Part shown: positions 7,186 to 14,839 of the stretch, in pieces
Layout: each line of letters opens with the position of its first letter
Numbering within the stretch: the stretch's first letter is position 1
NCBI RefSeq assembly: GCF_030817175.1
Contig: NZ_JAUSYY010000001.1
Location: forward strand, 558,001-622,000
Direction of reading: 5' to 3'
Length of the DNA stretch: 64,000 nucleotides
Source of the DNA: Agromyces ramosus
Lineage (GTDB): Bacteria > Actinomycetota > Actinomycetes > Actinomycetales > Microbacteriaceae
Notes under the pieces: model-generated
Seen by the model: only the letters and a program-made list of their open reading frames with translations
Database searches by the model: none
What the model was told of the DNA's origin: nothing
Position numbers and translations under genes: made by a program

Positions 7186-8481
7186 ATGGCAGACCGCGAA
7201 TACGGCTTCAAGACCCGCGCCATCCATGCGGGCAACATCCCCGACCAGGTCACGGGCGCCCGCGCGCTGCCGATCTACCAGACGAGCGCGTTCGTGTTCG
7301 ACGACACCGCCGACGCCGCAGCCCGCTTCGCACTGCAGAAGTACGGCAACATCTACTCCCGGCTCGCGAACCCCACCGTGGCGAGCTTCGAGGAGCGCGT
7401 CGCGAGCCTCGAGGGCGGCCTCGGGGCCGTCGCGACCGCGAGCGGCCTGAGCGCGCAGTACATCACCTTCGCGAGCCTCGCCGGCACCGGCGACCACATC
7501 GTCGCGTCGGCGAACCTCTATGGCGGTTCGATCACCCAGCTGGATGTCACGCTGCGCCGTTTCGGCATCGAGACCACCTTCGTGTCGAGCTCCGACGCCG
7601 ACGACTACGCCGCCGCGATCACCGACCGCACGAAGGCGCTGTTCGTCGAGACGATCGCGAACCCGTCGGGTGAGATCGCCGACCTCGAGGCGCTCGCCGA
7701 CGTCGCCCACGCGCACGGCATCCCGTTCATCGTCGACTCCACGATCCCCACGCCGTACCTCAACCGGCCGATCGAGTGGGGCGCCGACATCGTCACGCAC
7801 TCGGCGACGAAGTTCCTCGGCGGTCACGGCACGACCCTCGGCGGCGTCGTCGTCGAATCGGGCCGCTTCCACTGGCACTCCGACAAGTTCCCCCTCTTCG
7901 GCCAGCCCGTGCCGAGCTACGGCGGCCTCGAGTGGTCGGGCAACTTCGGCGAGTACGCATTCCTCACGCGGCTCCGTGCCGAGCAACTGCGCGACATCGG
8001 CCCGAGCCTCGCGCCGCACTCGGCGTTCCTCCTCGCGCAGGGGGTCGAGACGCTGCCGTATCGCATCCAGGCGCACATCGACAACGCGCGCGCCGTGGCC
8101 GAGTGGCTCGTCGCCGACTCGCGCATCGAGCGGGTCTTCTGGGCCGGCCTGCCCGAGCACCCGCATCACGAGCGTGCGCAGAAGTACCTGCCGAAGGGTC
8201 CCGGCTCGGTGTTCAGCTTCGAGGTGAAGGGCGGCCGCGCGGTCGGCCAGAAGCTCATCGAATCGGTCAACCTCGCGAGCCATCTCGCGAACATCGGCGA
8301 CGCGAAGACCCTCATCATCCACCCCGCCTCGACGACGCACGCGCAGCTCAGCGAGCAACAGCTCGTCGACGCCGGCGTCCTGCCGGGGGTTGTGCGCCTC
8401 TCGGTCGGCATCGAAGATGTTGAGGACATCATCGACGATCTCGACCAGGCCCTCACGGCCGCGACTGGAGGAGCACGATGA
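7186..8481 (+). CDS. metY: O-acetylhomoserine sulfhydrylase (aminocarboxypropyltransferase)
   Basis: 431 residues, full length for MetY, a PLP enzyme that makes homocysteine from O-acetylhomoserine and sulfide in methionine synthesis. Features: FKTRAIHAGN at the N-terminus, YSRLANPTV, the stretch TASGLSAQ for PLP phosphate contact, and the Schiff-base lysine Lys209 in HSATKFLGGHG. The ~50-residue insertion GRFHWHSDKFPLFGQ distinguishes MetY from cystathionine gamma-synthase. Its stop overlaps the CoA-binding gene start by 4 bases (ATGA), so the two are translated together. No SAM riboswitch is visible in the 66-base gap upstream. Confidence 0.95.
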   Translation: MADREYGFKTRAIHAGNIPDQVTGARALPIYQTSAFVFDDTADAAARFALQKYGNIYSRLANPTVASFEERVASLEGGLGAVATASGLSAQYITFASLAGTGDHIVASANLYGGSITQLDVTLRRFGIETTFVSSSDADDYAAAITDRTKALFVETIANPSGEIADLEALADVAHAHGIPFIVDSTIPTPYLNRPIEWGADIVTHSATKFLGGHGTTLGGVVVESGRFHWHSDKFPLFGQPVPSYGGLEWSGNFGEYAFLTRLRAEQLRDIGPSLAPHSAFLLAQGVETLPYRIQAHIDNARAVAEWLVADSRIERVFWAGLPEHPHHERAQKYLPKGPGSVFSFEVKGGRAVGQKLIESVNLASHLANIGDAKTLIIHPASTTHAQLSEQQLVDAGVLPGVVRLSVGIEDVEDIIDDLDQALTAATGGAR

Positions 8482-9104
8482 CCACGGTGACGGATGCCAC
8501 GACCGCCGCTTCGGGCGAGGTGACGCATGCCGAGGCATCCGCCGACCTCGAGACCGTGCGCCTCGTCAACGGCCTCTCGTGCGAGCTGCCCGCGAACTCG
8601 CCGCTCGCGAAGCTGTTGCACTCGCAGCGCACCTGGGTCGGCCCCGACGCGAAGCAGCGCCTCGCGATCCTCCGCGCCGCCAAGTCCGTCGCGATCGTCG
8701 GGGCATCGCCGAACCCCGCCCGGTCGAGCTTCTTCGTCGGCACGTACCTGCAGCAGTCGAGCGACTACCGCCTGTACTTCGTGAACCCGAACGCGACGGA
8801 GATCCTCGGGCAGCCGGCCTACCCGAACCTCGCAGCGCTGCCGGAGGTGCCCGACATCGTCGTGGTGTTCCGCCGCGGCAGCGACATCCCGAGCGTGGTC
8901 GACGACGTCGTCGCGGTCGGCGCGAAGACCATCTGGGTGCAGCTCGGCATCTGGAATCAGGACGCCGCCTACGACGGCGAGGCGAAGGGCCTCACCGTCG
9001 TGATGGACCGCTGCATCAAGGTGGAGCACGCGCGCTTCCACGGTGGCCTGCACCTGCTCGGATTCGACACCGGCCAGATCACGAGCCGCAAGACGCTGCG
9101 CTGA
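8478..9104 (+). CDS. CoA-binding domain protein (YccU-like), partner of metY
   Basis: 208 residues. After a variable ~60-residue N-terminus, AAKSVAIVGASPNPARSSFFVG begins a CoA_binding Rossmann fold like the nucleotide domain of succinyl-CoA synthetase alpha; PDIVVVFRRGSDIP and AKTIWVQLGIWN complete it. The protein has no catalytic ligase domains. It is commonly found just after O-acetylhomoserine sulfhydrylase in actinobacteria, and the ATGA overlap with metY is seen here, suggesting a role tied to sulfur assimilation or acyl-donor sensing, which remains unproven. Confidence 0.88.
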   Translation: MTTVTDATTAASGEVTHAEASADLETVRLVNGLSCELPANSPLAKLLHSQRTWVGPDAKQRLAILRAAKSVAIVGASPNPARSSFFVGTYLQQSSDYRLYFVNPNATEILGQPAYPNLAALPEVPDIVVVFRRGSDIPSVVDDVVAVGAKTIWVQLGIWNQDAAYDGEAKGLTVVMDRCIKVEHARFHGGLHLLGFDTGQITSRKTLR

Positions 9105-9127
9105 CGCGAGCCGGGCCGGCGTGCTCC

Positions 9128-9145
9128 GGCCTCGCCGGCGAGGCC
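9128..9145. terminator. Perfect 18-bp palindrome between convergent genes, possible bidirectional terminator
   Basis: GGCCTCGCCGGCGAGGCC is a perfect palindrome lying between the ends of the CoA-binding gene (plus) and the ABC-2 permease gene (minus). There is no T tract, so it could equally be a fortuitous GC palindrome. Confidence 0.35.
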
Positions 9146-9987
9146 TATCCGACTCGACGCAGCGCCCGGTCCCGTCGCTTCGCAACACTCGATCCCGACT
9201 CCCGGCGCGCCATGCGGCGCAGCACGATCGGGGCGAGCACGAGCCCGGCGACCGCCCAGGCGCCGAGCACCGCCACGGTCTCCAATTGGCGCCATGACTC
9301 CCCGATCTCGATGACCGCGGCGTCATCGGGAAGGAACGCCGAGCGCATGCCGAGGCCGAGCCAGTAGATCGGGAAGGCCTGGGCGATGCCCTGCAGCCAC
9401 ACCGGCAAGGCGGTGATGGGGGCGAAGATGCCCGAGATCGCGATCAGGCCGATGATCGGAAGCGACAGGTGGCCCGCTGCCCGCTGGCCGGAGACGAGCG
9501 ACCCGAGCATCGCACCGATGGTCTGGGTCGCGACCAGCCCGAGCAGGAGCACCCACGCGAAAGTGAGCCATGAGCGCCAGCTGTCGAGGGTCAGGCCTCC
9601 GACGAGGAGGGCGCCGGGGATGATGAGGATCGCGAGGTACACGAGCACCGTCGCCGAGATCTGCACGAGCTTCCCGACGAGGTAGGCCGGAATCCCGTCG
9701 GGGGTCGCCTTCGCGCGCAGGAGCGTGCCGTCTTCACGATCGGCGGCGAGCTGCTGCACGACGAGGAGCATCCCGAGTGCCACGAACATGCCGAGCACTC
9801 CCGGCAGCATGACGCTGCCCAGGCTGAACCCTCCCCCGAGGTCACGGTCGCGGAGGAAGAACACGGCCACGAGCGTGGCGATCGGCCAGAGCAGTTGGCC
9901 GACCAGTGCTGCTCCGCTGAATGCCTGGCGGAGCTCGATGCGGCCTCGACGCAGGCCGGCGCGGAGGGTGGAGGTTGCGAGCGTCAT
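9145..9987 (-). CDS. ABC-2 type transporter permease
   Basis: 280 residues with six hydrophobic segments in the ABC-2 pattern: a first TM after RIELRQAF, the charged loop LAADREDGTLLRAKATPDGIPA between TM2 and TM3 (typical of drug/antibiotic exporters), and the re-entrant end GISGIFAPITALPVWLQ-like region before TM6. It forms an exporter with the ATPase encoded immediately upstream; their genes overlap by 4 bases. Cargo is unknown; the family moves antibiotics, lipids or peptides outward. Confidence 0.88.
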   Translation of the reverse strand: MTLATSTLRAGLRRGRIELRQAFSGAALVGQLLWPIATLVAVFFLRDRDLGGGFSLGSVMLPGVLGMFVALGMLLVVQQLAADREDGTLLRAKATPDGIPAYLVGKLVQISATVLVYLAILIIPGALLVGGLTLDSWRSWLTFAWVLLLGLVATQTIGAMLGSLVSGQRAAGHLSLPIIGLIAISGIFAPITALPVWLQGIAQAFPIYWLGLGMRSAFLPDDAAVIEIGESWRQLETVAVLGAWAVAGLVLAPIVLRRMARRESGSSVAKRRDRALRRVG

Positions 9988-10922
9988 CGGGATGCACCCT
10001 CCAGTTCGGTCTCCAGCGGCGCCGTGCCGGCGAGCTCCGCCTCACGCACGAGTGTCAGGTAGGTCTCCTCGAGTGAGGCACGCCGGATGTCGAGCTCGCT
10101 GACGCCCGACTCGTCTCGCCTGAGCAGCTCGCGCACGAACGCGGTGGAGTCGGCGACCGAGCGAGTGTGGTGCGCTCCGTCCTGAACCCAGCGGACCTCG
10201 TCGTGGCCGACGATCTGCCGTGCGAGCTGCTCGGAGGTGCCGTCGGCGATGATCCGCCCGCCGACGAGGATGAGGATGCGGTCGGCGAGGTGCTCCGCCT
10301 CGTCGAGATCGTGCGTCGTGATGACGATCGTCGCGCCGAGTTCGTGGGAGATCTGCCGCACCAGGCCGTGGAAGTCTCGTCGTGCCTTCGGGTCGAGCCC
10401 CGTCGTCGGCTCGTCGAGGAACACGAGGTCGGGCCGGCCGACGAGGCCGATGGCGACGTCGAGTCGGCGCCGCTGCCCCCCGGAGAGCTTGCCCACGGGC
10501 CGCTCGGCTTGCCCGGTCAGCCCGACGGCGGCCAGGAGATCGTCGACCATCCAGGGTCGCGGGATCGAGGGAACGGAATAGGCGGCGTACAGCGAACCCT
10601 GGTAGGCGAGCAGCTCCCGCACCCGCCACTTGGCGTGATCACGCCAGGACTGCAGCACGATGCCGATTCGAGCCCGCCACTGTTCGTCGCCCCGGGCCGG
10701 GTCGACACCCAGCACGTCGACTCGCCCGGCGGATCGCATCCGGAACCCCTCGAGCACCTCGATCGTGCTGGTCTTTCCGGCGCCGTTCGGGCCGAGGAGG
10801 GCGAGCACCCCGCCTCGGCGCACACCGAAGGACACGTCGTGCAGCACGTCGGTCGACCCGTAGCGCATGCGAAGTCCCTCGACCTCGATCACGTCCCGCT
10901 CGTTCGTCGTCGTCGTCATCAT
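9984..10922 (-). CDS. ABC exporter ATP-binding protein (DrrA/CcmA-like)
   Basis: 312 residues. Walker A GPNGAGKT at 44-51, Q-loop near VLQSWRDH, signature LSGGQRRRLDVA, Walker B LVFLDEPTTGLD and the switch His in VITTHDLDEAEHLADRI. The ~80-residue C-terminal extension after the ATPase core is typical of DrrA-type export subunits. Pairs with the downstream ABC-2 permease through an ATGA overlap. Two adjacent ATGs (10922 and 10919) are possible starts; the difference is one residue. Confidence 0.92.
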   Translation of the reverse strand: MMTTTTNERDVIEVEGLRMRYGSTDVLHDVSFGVRRGGVLALLGPNGAGKTSTIEVLEGFRMRSAGRVDVLGVDPARGDEQWRARIGIVLQSWRDHAKWRVRELLAYQGSLYAAYSVPSIPRPWMVDDLLAAVGLTGQAERPVGKLSGGQRRRLDVAIGLVGRPDLVFLDEPTTGLDPKARRDFHGLVRQISHELGATIVITTHDLDEAEHLADRILILVGGRIIADGTSEQLARQIVGHDEVRWVQDGAHHTRSVADSTAFVRELLRRDESGVSELDIRRASLEETYLTLVREAELAGTAPLETELEGASR

Positions 10923-10968
10923 CGTCTCATCTCGTCTCGTGGATCGGGTTCGTCGGTCTGCGCCGACG

Positions 10969-11457
10969 TCAGAGCTGCTCGAGTCGGGTCACGAGCGCGG
11001 CACGGTCGACCCCTGCGTAGGCCAGCGCGCGGGGCACCGTGCCGAGGTCGGCCCGGAGCACCCCGATGAGCGCGTCGGCGATGGCGAGTCGCTCGCGCTC
11101 GGCGCGGCTTCGGTCGCGGCGCGCCTTGTAGTTGCCGCGCTGCAATCCGTCGCGGATCGACGCGCCCCAACCGGGGCGGGAGTTGCCGGTGGCGTGCAAC
11201 CGCTCCTCGGCGACGGGGTCGATGCCTGCGGCGCGGAGGGCGCGCTCACGCTCGCCGCGGAGCGCTGCCTCGACGCCGGCGTAATCGAGTCCGACGTCGG
11301 CGAGCACGTCAGCCGCGACGTCCCCGCTTCCGGCGATCGCGAGCAGCAGGTGCTCCGCCTCGACCTTGGCGGCGCCGCGCCGCGCAGCCTCGTCGATCGA
11401 GCGCACGATGACGGCCTTCAGGCCCACGCCGAGATCGTCGTGGAGTTGCTCAGGCAT
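10969..11457 (-). CDS. Clp N-terminal-domain protein paired with an HTH regulator
   Basis: 162 residues. The N-terminal half (VIVRSIDEAARRGAAKVEAEHLLLAIAG and so on) matches one Clp_N repeat, the domain by which ClpA/ClpC bind substrates and adaptors; the second half (ERERLAIADALIGVLRADLGTVPRAL) looks like a degenerate second repeat. There is no ATPase module. It overlaps the upstream HTH gene by 8 bases and is certainly co-translated with it. Small Clp_N/HTH gene pairs are common in actinobacteria; the Clp_N protein may couple regulator stability to the Clp protease (inference). Confidence 0.85.
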   Translation of the reverse strand: MPEQLHDDLGVGLKAVIVRSIDEAARRGAAKVEAEHLLLAIAGSGDVAADVLADVGLDYAGVEAALRGERERALRAAGIDPVAEERLHATGNSRPGWGASIRDGLQRGNYKARRDRSRAERERLAIADALIGVLRADLGTVPRALAYAGVDRAALVTRLEQL

Positions 11458-11686
11458 TGCGCCTCCTCAGTTCGATGCCGGCGGTGTCGAGCCGGCGATG
11501 ATGCTTCTTGTGCACGGCCTGCCGGGTCACGCCGAGCGCCTCGGCGACCTGGCTCCAACTCCAGCCGGCGCGCATGGCGCGCTCGACGGCGGCGTCTTCG
11601 AGCCGGTCGGCGAGCTCGCGCAATGCGACGACGGCAGCGAGGTCGTCGGCCTCTGCTCCAGTGGGATCCGGCGTCTGCGGGGTCAT
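11450..11686 (-). CDS. Small helix-turn-helix regulator, leaderless
   Basis: 78 residues. WSWSQVAEALGVTRQAVHKKHHRRL at ~45-69 is a clear helix-turn-helix of the sigma-70 region 4/AsnC-like type; the N-terminal part is acidic. The ATG at 11686 starts where transcription should start (see the promoter entry), and its first codon abuts a perfect inverted repeat that overlaps the -10 box, a strong sign of autoregulation. Its stop lies inside the Clp_N gene (8-base overlap). Confidence 0.88.
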   Translation of the reverse strand: MTPQTPDPTGAEADDLAAVVALRELADRLEDAAVERAMRAGWSWSQVAEALGVTRQAVHKKHHRRLDTAGIELRRRNA

Positions 11687-11735
11687 GTAAGCAACTTAGG
11701 TTGCTTACTCGGAATTGTCAACTCGGGTTGCTTAC
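11687..11735 (-). promoter_or_regulatory. Promoter with embedded palindromic operator of the HTH/Clp_N pair
   Basis: On the minus strand TTGACA (11716-11721), 17 bp, then TAAGTT (11693-11698), 6 nt before the ATG at 11686: a near-consensus promoter giving a leaderless transcript. A perfect inverted repeat with 9-bp arms GTAAGCAAC and GTTGCTTAC and a 4-bp centre spans 11687-11708, covering the -10 box. A third identical half site lies at 11727-11735, upstream of the -35 box and 27 bp from the second arm. This is the clearest operator in the window. Confidence 0.8.
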
Positions 11736-11810
11736 CGTGAGCTGACCGACAAGCCACGAAGACGGAATTGGCTGTTGTGGCGCCCGGCACAGCCGCGCTT
11801 GTATCGGAGG

Positions 11811-12272
11811 ATGCCTTTCGAGTCCTCCGCCGAGCACGAGCTCTCCGGCCAGTTCGAGTACTCCGCCGATCCCGCTCGGCTCGATCACGAGCGCGTGCAC
11901 CGCTGGCTGTCGGAGGAGTCCTACTGGGCGATGGGGCGGTCGCGCGCCGCGCACGAAGCCGCAATCGCGGCGTCGCGCAACTTCGGCATCTACGACCGGG
12001 CGACGGGTGAGCAGCTCGCCTACGCGCGGGTCATCACCGATGGCGTGACGTTCGCTTGGCTGTGCGACGTGTTCGTCGCCGTGGAGGCCCGTGGGCACGG
12101 AATCGGCGTGGCCCTGGTCGACCGCGTCATCGGGTCACTCGAACCCCTCGGCCTTCGGCGAATCGCCCTCACCACCGGTGATGCCCACGGGTTGTACGAG
12201 AAGTTCGGGTTCCGCCCACTCGATCGCCCGGAGGAGTGGATGTCGCGGGCCGGCACGGCGGGACCCGCATGA
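11811..12272 (+). CDS. GNAT-family N-acetyltransferase
   Basis: 153 residues with the GNAT fold: FAWLCDVFVAVEARGHGIGVALVDRVI contains motif A (acetyl-CoA pyrophosphate loop RGHGIG), and GLRRIALTTGDAHGLYEKFGFRPL is the C-terminal motif B with the usual YEKFGF. Of the arylamine/small-molecule YjaB/ElaA-like type; the substrate is unknown. The ATG at 11811 directly follows CGGAGG, unusually close for a ribosome site, so the real start could lie elsewhere, but the N-terminal FESSAEHELSGQF fits the family. It is divergent from the HTH gene and convergent with the next gene. Confidence 0.8.
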   Translation: MPFESSAEHELSGQFEYSADPARLDHERVHRWLSEESYWAMGRSRAAHEAAIAASRNFGIYDRATGEQLAYARVITDGVTFAWLCDVFVAVEARGHGIGVALVDRVIGSLEPLGLRRIALTTGDAHGLYEKFGFRPLDRPEEWMSRAGTAGPA

Positions 12273-12276
12273 CACG

Positions 12277-13344
12277 TCAGGCGGCCCCCGCCTCGCGATC
12301 GACGTCGTGGTCGGTCTCGTGGTCGGCGTCTCGCCCGTAGGCGAGCATCAGGAAGCTCGACCCGTCGGGCCGCTCGAAGACGAACTCGCGCTCGTGCAGC
12401 CGCTCGAATCCGAGGCGCTCGTAGAGGCGCTGCGCCGCGACCATGTCGGGACCGGTGTTCAGCACGACCCGCTCGAGTCCGCGGAGGCGGGCGAGGCGCA
12501 GCACATGCCGCACGAGGAGCTCGCCGATGCCGCGGCGGCGAGCCTCGGTCGCAACGCCGAGGAAACGGAAGTCGAGCTCGCCGTCGCGGGCGAGCGGTGA
12601 GATCGCGGCGCCGGCCCTGGGCGTCGAGGCGGTGCCGAGCGGCATGCCGCTCGAGGCATCCGTCACCACCCACACCTGGTGGTCACGCGCGCGCTGTGCG
12701 ACCGCCGCGATGTCGGCCCGGTATGCGTCGCTCAGCTCGAAGTCGGCCGCGTACGCACTCTCGACGAGGGCCGCGACCGCACTGGACTCGTCGGGCCGCA
12801 TGAGGCGCACCCGCACGTCGGCGCGCTCCTGGAGCGGCTGGGCATACACGAAGGAGTCCACGCCATCGGCGGAGGCGGCTGCATCGCGCTCGGGGTCCCG
12901 CACGAACCCGAGGCGTTCGGAGAGCGACTGCGCACGCGTGTTGCGCGCACCGGTGTCGAGCACGAGGGCGTCGGCGCCCCAATCGAGCGCCGCCTCGAGA
13001 GCCGCCCGCATGAGCGCTTCGCCGATGCGTGCGCCCTGGAGCTCGGGGTCGACCGCGAGCAGCCGGATCTCCGCCTCGCCGGCCATCGCGACCCGCGCAT
13101 ACCGGGTGCGCGCTCGAAGCACGCTCGCGGTTCCGACCACCCGGCCGTCACGACGGGCGACGAGCACGGCACCGGATGCCGCTCGCCCCGTCGTATCGCT
13201 CACGAACTCGCGGCGCTCGGCGCTCACCTCGAGGCGCCCATAGGGTCCGGCGGCGAAGGCCCGCTCGATGAGGGCGGACTCGGCTCCAGCCTCGCCATCG
13301 CGGATCGGACCAATGGTGAACGGTGTACCGGCGAGCGTCATCAT
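12277..13344 (-). CDS. Tandem-GNAT acetyltransferase (two domains)
   Basis: 355 residues with two GNAT domains. The first (residues ~5-170) has EIRLLAVDPELQGARIGEALMRAALE as motif A and SLSERLGFVRDPERD; the second (~185-345) has FLGVATEARRRGIGELLVRHVLRLA and RLYERLGFERLHER. Double-GNAT proteins include mycothiol synthase, but the acetyl-CoA loops here are both intact whereas MshD uses mainly one, so another substrate is possible. An acidic-His tail (DADHETDHDVDRE) ends the protein. A TAGGCT hexamer 8 nt upstream suggests a leaderless start. Ends 4 bases from the convergent GNAT gene. Confidence 0.82.
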   Translation of the reverse strand: MMTLAGTPFTIGPIRDGEAGAESALIERAFAAGPYGRLEVSAERREFVSDTTGRAASGAVLVARRDGRVVGTASVLRARTRYARVAMAGEAEIRLLAVDPELQGARIGEALMRAALEAALDWGADALVLDTGARNTRAQSLSERLGFVRDPERDAAASADGVDSFVYAQPLQERADVRVRLMRPDESSAVAALVESAYAADFELSDAYRADIAAVAQRARDHQVWVVTDASSGMPLGTASTPRAGAAISPLARDGELDFRFLGVATEARRRGIGELLVRHVLRLARLRGLERVVLNTGPDMVAAQRLYERLGFERLHEREFVFERPDGSSFLMLAYGRDADHETDHDVDREAGAA

Positions 13345-13352
13345 CGCGTTCC

Positions 13353-13358
13353 AGCCTA
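13353..13358 (-). promoter_or_regulatory. -10 element of the tandem-GNAT gene, leaderless type
   Basis: TAGGCT on the minus strand, 8 nt before the first of two adjacent ATGs (13344, 13341). Confidence 0.45.
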
Positions 13359-13377
13359 GAGCGGACCCGCTGGAAGA

Positions 13378-13405
13378 ACGGGCCCCGCCGTGTGGCGGAG
13401 CCCGT
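13378..13405 (-). terminator. Hairpin terminator behind the ThuA-domain gene
   Basis: ACGGGC, C, CCGCC, loop GTGT, GGCGG, A, GCCCGT: 11 base pairs around one opposed mismatch and a 4-base loop, 44 bp past the ThuA stop. On the minus strand it is followed by TCTTCC, a weak pyrimidine tail. Confidence 0.65.
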
Positions 13406-13448
13406 CCGTCTGGTGTGCCGAGCGAGTGCCAGGCCCGCCGCCTCGCCG

Positions 13449-14528
13449 TCAGGAGGCGAGCCCCTCCTGCCACTCGATGAGGTCGCCGATCTTCGCGACG
13501 AGCACGTCGTCCTGGATGCCGTTGGCCTTGGCTTCGGCCTGGCGCAGGACCTTGATCGCGGCACCGTGGTCGCCGGCATCGGCGGCGAGCTCTGCCGCGT
13601 CGAGCGACTCGGCGACATCACCGGCCAGGTGCACGTTCTTCTGCGAACCGGTAGCCAGTTCGGCCAGGAGCTCATCGACCTCGCCGAAGGTCACGCAGTC
13701 GCCCCCACCCGTCGTGACGCCGGCGGTCCACTCGATGCCGCCGAGCACGTGGCCGAGGAACAGCGGGTCGGTCCACGTGACATCCGTGTGGCCCGCCCCC
13801 TCGTACCAGGAGCGACCTCCCTCGAAGTTGTGGCACCATGCGAGCGGGTGATCGGCACCCATCGACCCGCCCGAGTAGGTGGACTCGTCGAGCGTGATCA
13901 GCACGTGCACGTCTTCCCGCGGGTTGGTCGTGTAGTTGTACCACTCGTCGAAGCGCACCAACTCGGCGGGCAGCATCTCGGTCGACGGATGCGTCGGGCT
14001 CTCGACGCGCATGGTCGCCGTCTGCTGTGCGGGGTGGTTGCGGAAGCGCGCGCCGCCACCGGTGAGCTCGCTGTACCAGGGCACCGTGTGCATCGAGTCG
14101 GTGGCGGCGTGCAGCCCGACGTACCCGCCGCCGCTCCGGATGTACCCCTGGAACGCCGCCAGCTCGGTATCGTCGAGCAGGCGCGGCCGAGCGGGATCCA
14201 GGTTGTTCGTCCCGTCCACCGGCGACGCGAACACGATCGTGGCGTACTTCGACAGGTCCGCCGCAGTGGTGAAGGGCGTGCTCGCGAGGGTCAGGGCCGG
14301 CTGCCGCGGATCCCACACCTCCACGTCGAAGCCGTTCTCCTCCCCCAGTTGGATGACCGCACGGGTGGTGTCGTCGATGTGCGAGTGCCGGAAGCCGAGG
14401 GTCTTTCCGACGACGAGCACGTCGTACTCGGCGTCGTCGGCATGGGCCGGCGCCCCGGCGACTCCGAGGGTGAGCGTGATGCCGATGGCACAGGCTCCGG
14501 TGATCAGGCGCTGCATGTGTTGCTTCAT
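13449..14528 (-). CDS. Secreted ThuA-domain protein
   Basis: 359 residues with a Sec signal peptide (MKQHMQRLITG, hydrophobic AIGITLTLGV, cleavage near APAHA-DD at ~30). The mature part is a ThuA/glutamine-amidotransferase-like fold: VLVVGKTLGFRHSHI, YATIVFASPV, GGGYVGLHAATDS with WYSELTGG, and HPLAWCHNFEGGRSWYEGAGH. Such domains occur in secreted carbohydrate-active or plant-polymer loci. The last ~75 residues form a helical domain (VDELLAELATGSQ to EWQEGLAS) that looks like a surface-anchoring or wall-associated module often fused to these proteins. GGAG 9 bases upstream supports the start. A promoter and palindrome lie upstream. Confidence 0.85.
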   Translation of the reverse strand: MKQHMQRLITGACAIGITLTLGVAGAPAHADDAEYDVLVVGKTLGFRHSHIDDTTRAVIQLGEENGFDVEVWDPRQPALTLASTPFTTAADLSKYATIVFASPVDGTNNLDPARPRLLDDTELAAFQGYIRSGGGYVGLHAATDSMHTVPWYSELTGGGARFRNHPAQQTATMRVESPTHPSTEMLPAELVRFDEWYNYTTNPREDVHVLITLDESTYSGGSMGADHPLAWCHNFEGGRSWYEGAGHTDVTWTDPLFLGHVLGGIEWTAGVTTGGGDCVTFGEVDELLAELATGSQKNVHLAGDVAESLDAAELAADAGDHGAAIKVLRQAEAKANGIQDDVLVAKIGDLIEWQEGLAS

Positions 14529-14585
14529 AGGTCGTTTCTCCTCGTCGAGCTGGACCGTTCCAGAGCCGCCTGCGTCAGGCGGGGC

Positions 14586-14649
14586 AATATGTTGCGCGAG
14601 GCGACATATTCGCCAGACCGAGACTACTGGGGCGCCTGCCCACTGTCAA
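14586..14649 (-). promoter_or_regulatory. Promoter and downstream palindromic operator of the ThuA gene
   Basis: Minus-strand -35 TTGACA (14644-14649), 17 bp, -10 TAGTCT (14621-14626). Just downstream of the expected start, 14586-14610 is an imperfect palindrome with outer arms AATATGT and ACATATT and GC inner arms. AT-rich arms stand out in this GC-rich DNA, and the position at about +10 fits a roadblock repressor such as a LacI- or GntR-type sugar regulator. The stretch 14650-14827 shows nothing else recognisable. Confidence 0.65.
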
Positions 14650-14827
14650 CGACAGCACCCGATTAGTTGCGACACGGGCGCACGACTTTCATCGCCCATG
14701 ACGAACCTTTCTCTTGACAGATGAGAAAAGTGCTGCTCCCCGCACGCCCTGTCACCCGCGTGCGCCGGAAGCCCGATCAGCGCACGATTCTGCGACACGA
14801 CGCCCGATGCGTGCGCGCACGGGGACG

Positions 14828-14833
14828 TAGCCT
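14828..14833 (+). promoter_or_regulatory. -10 element of sdaA, leaderless type
   Basis: TAGCCT, then 6 nt, then the GTG start at 14840. Confidence 0.5.
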
Positions 14834-14839
14834 TGAGGG

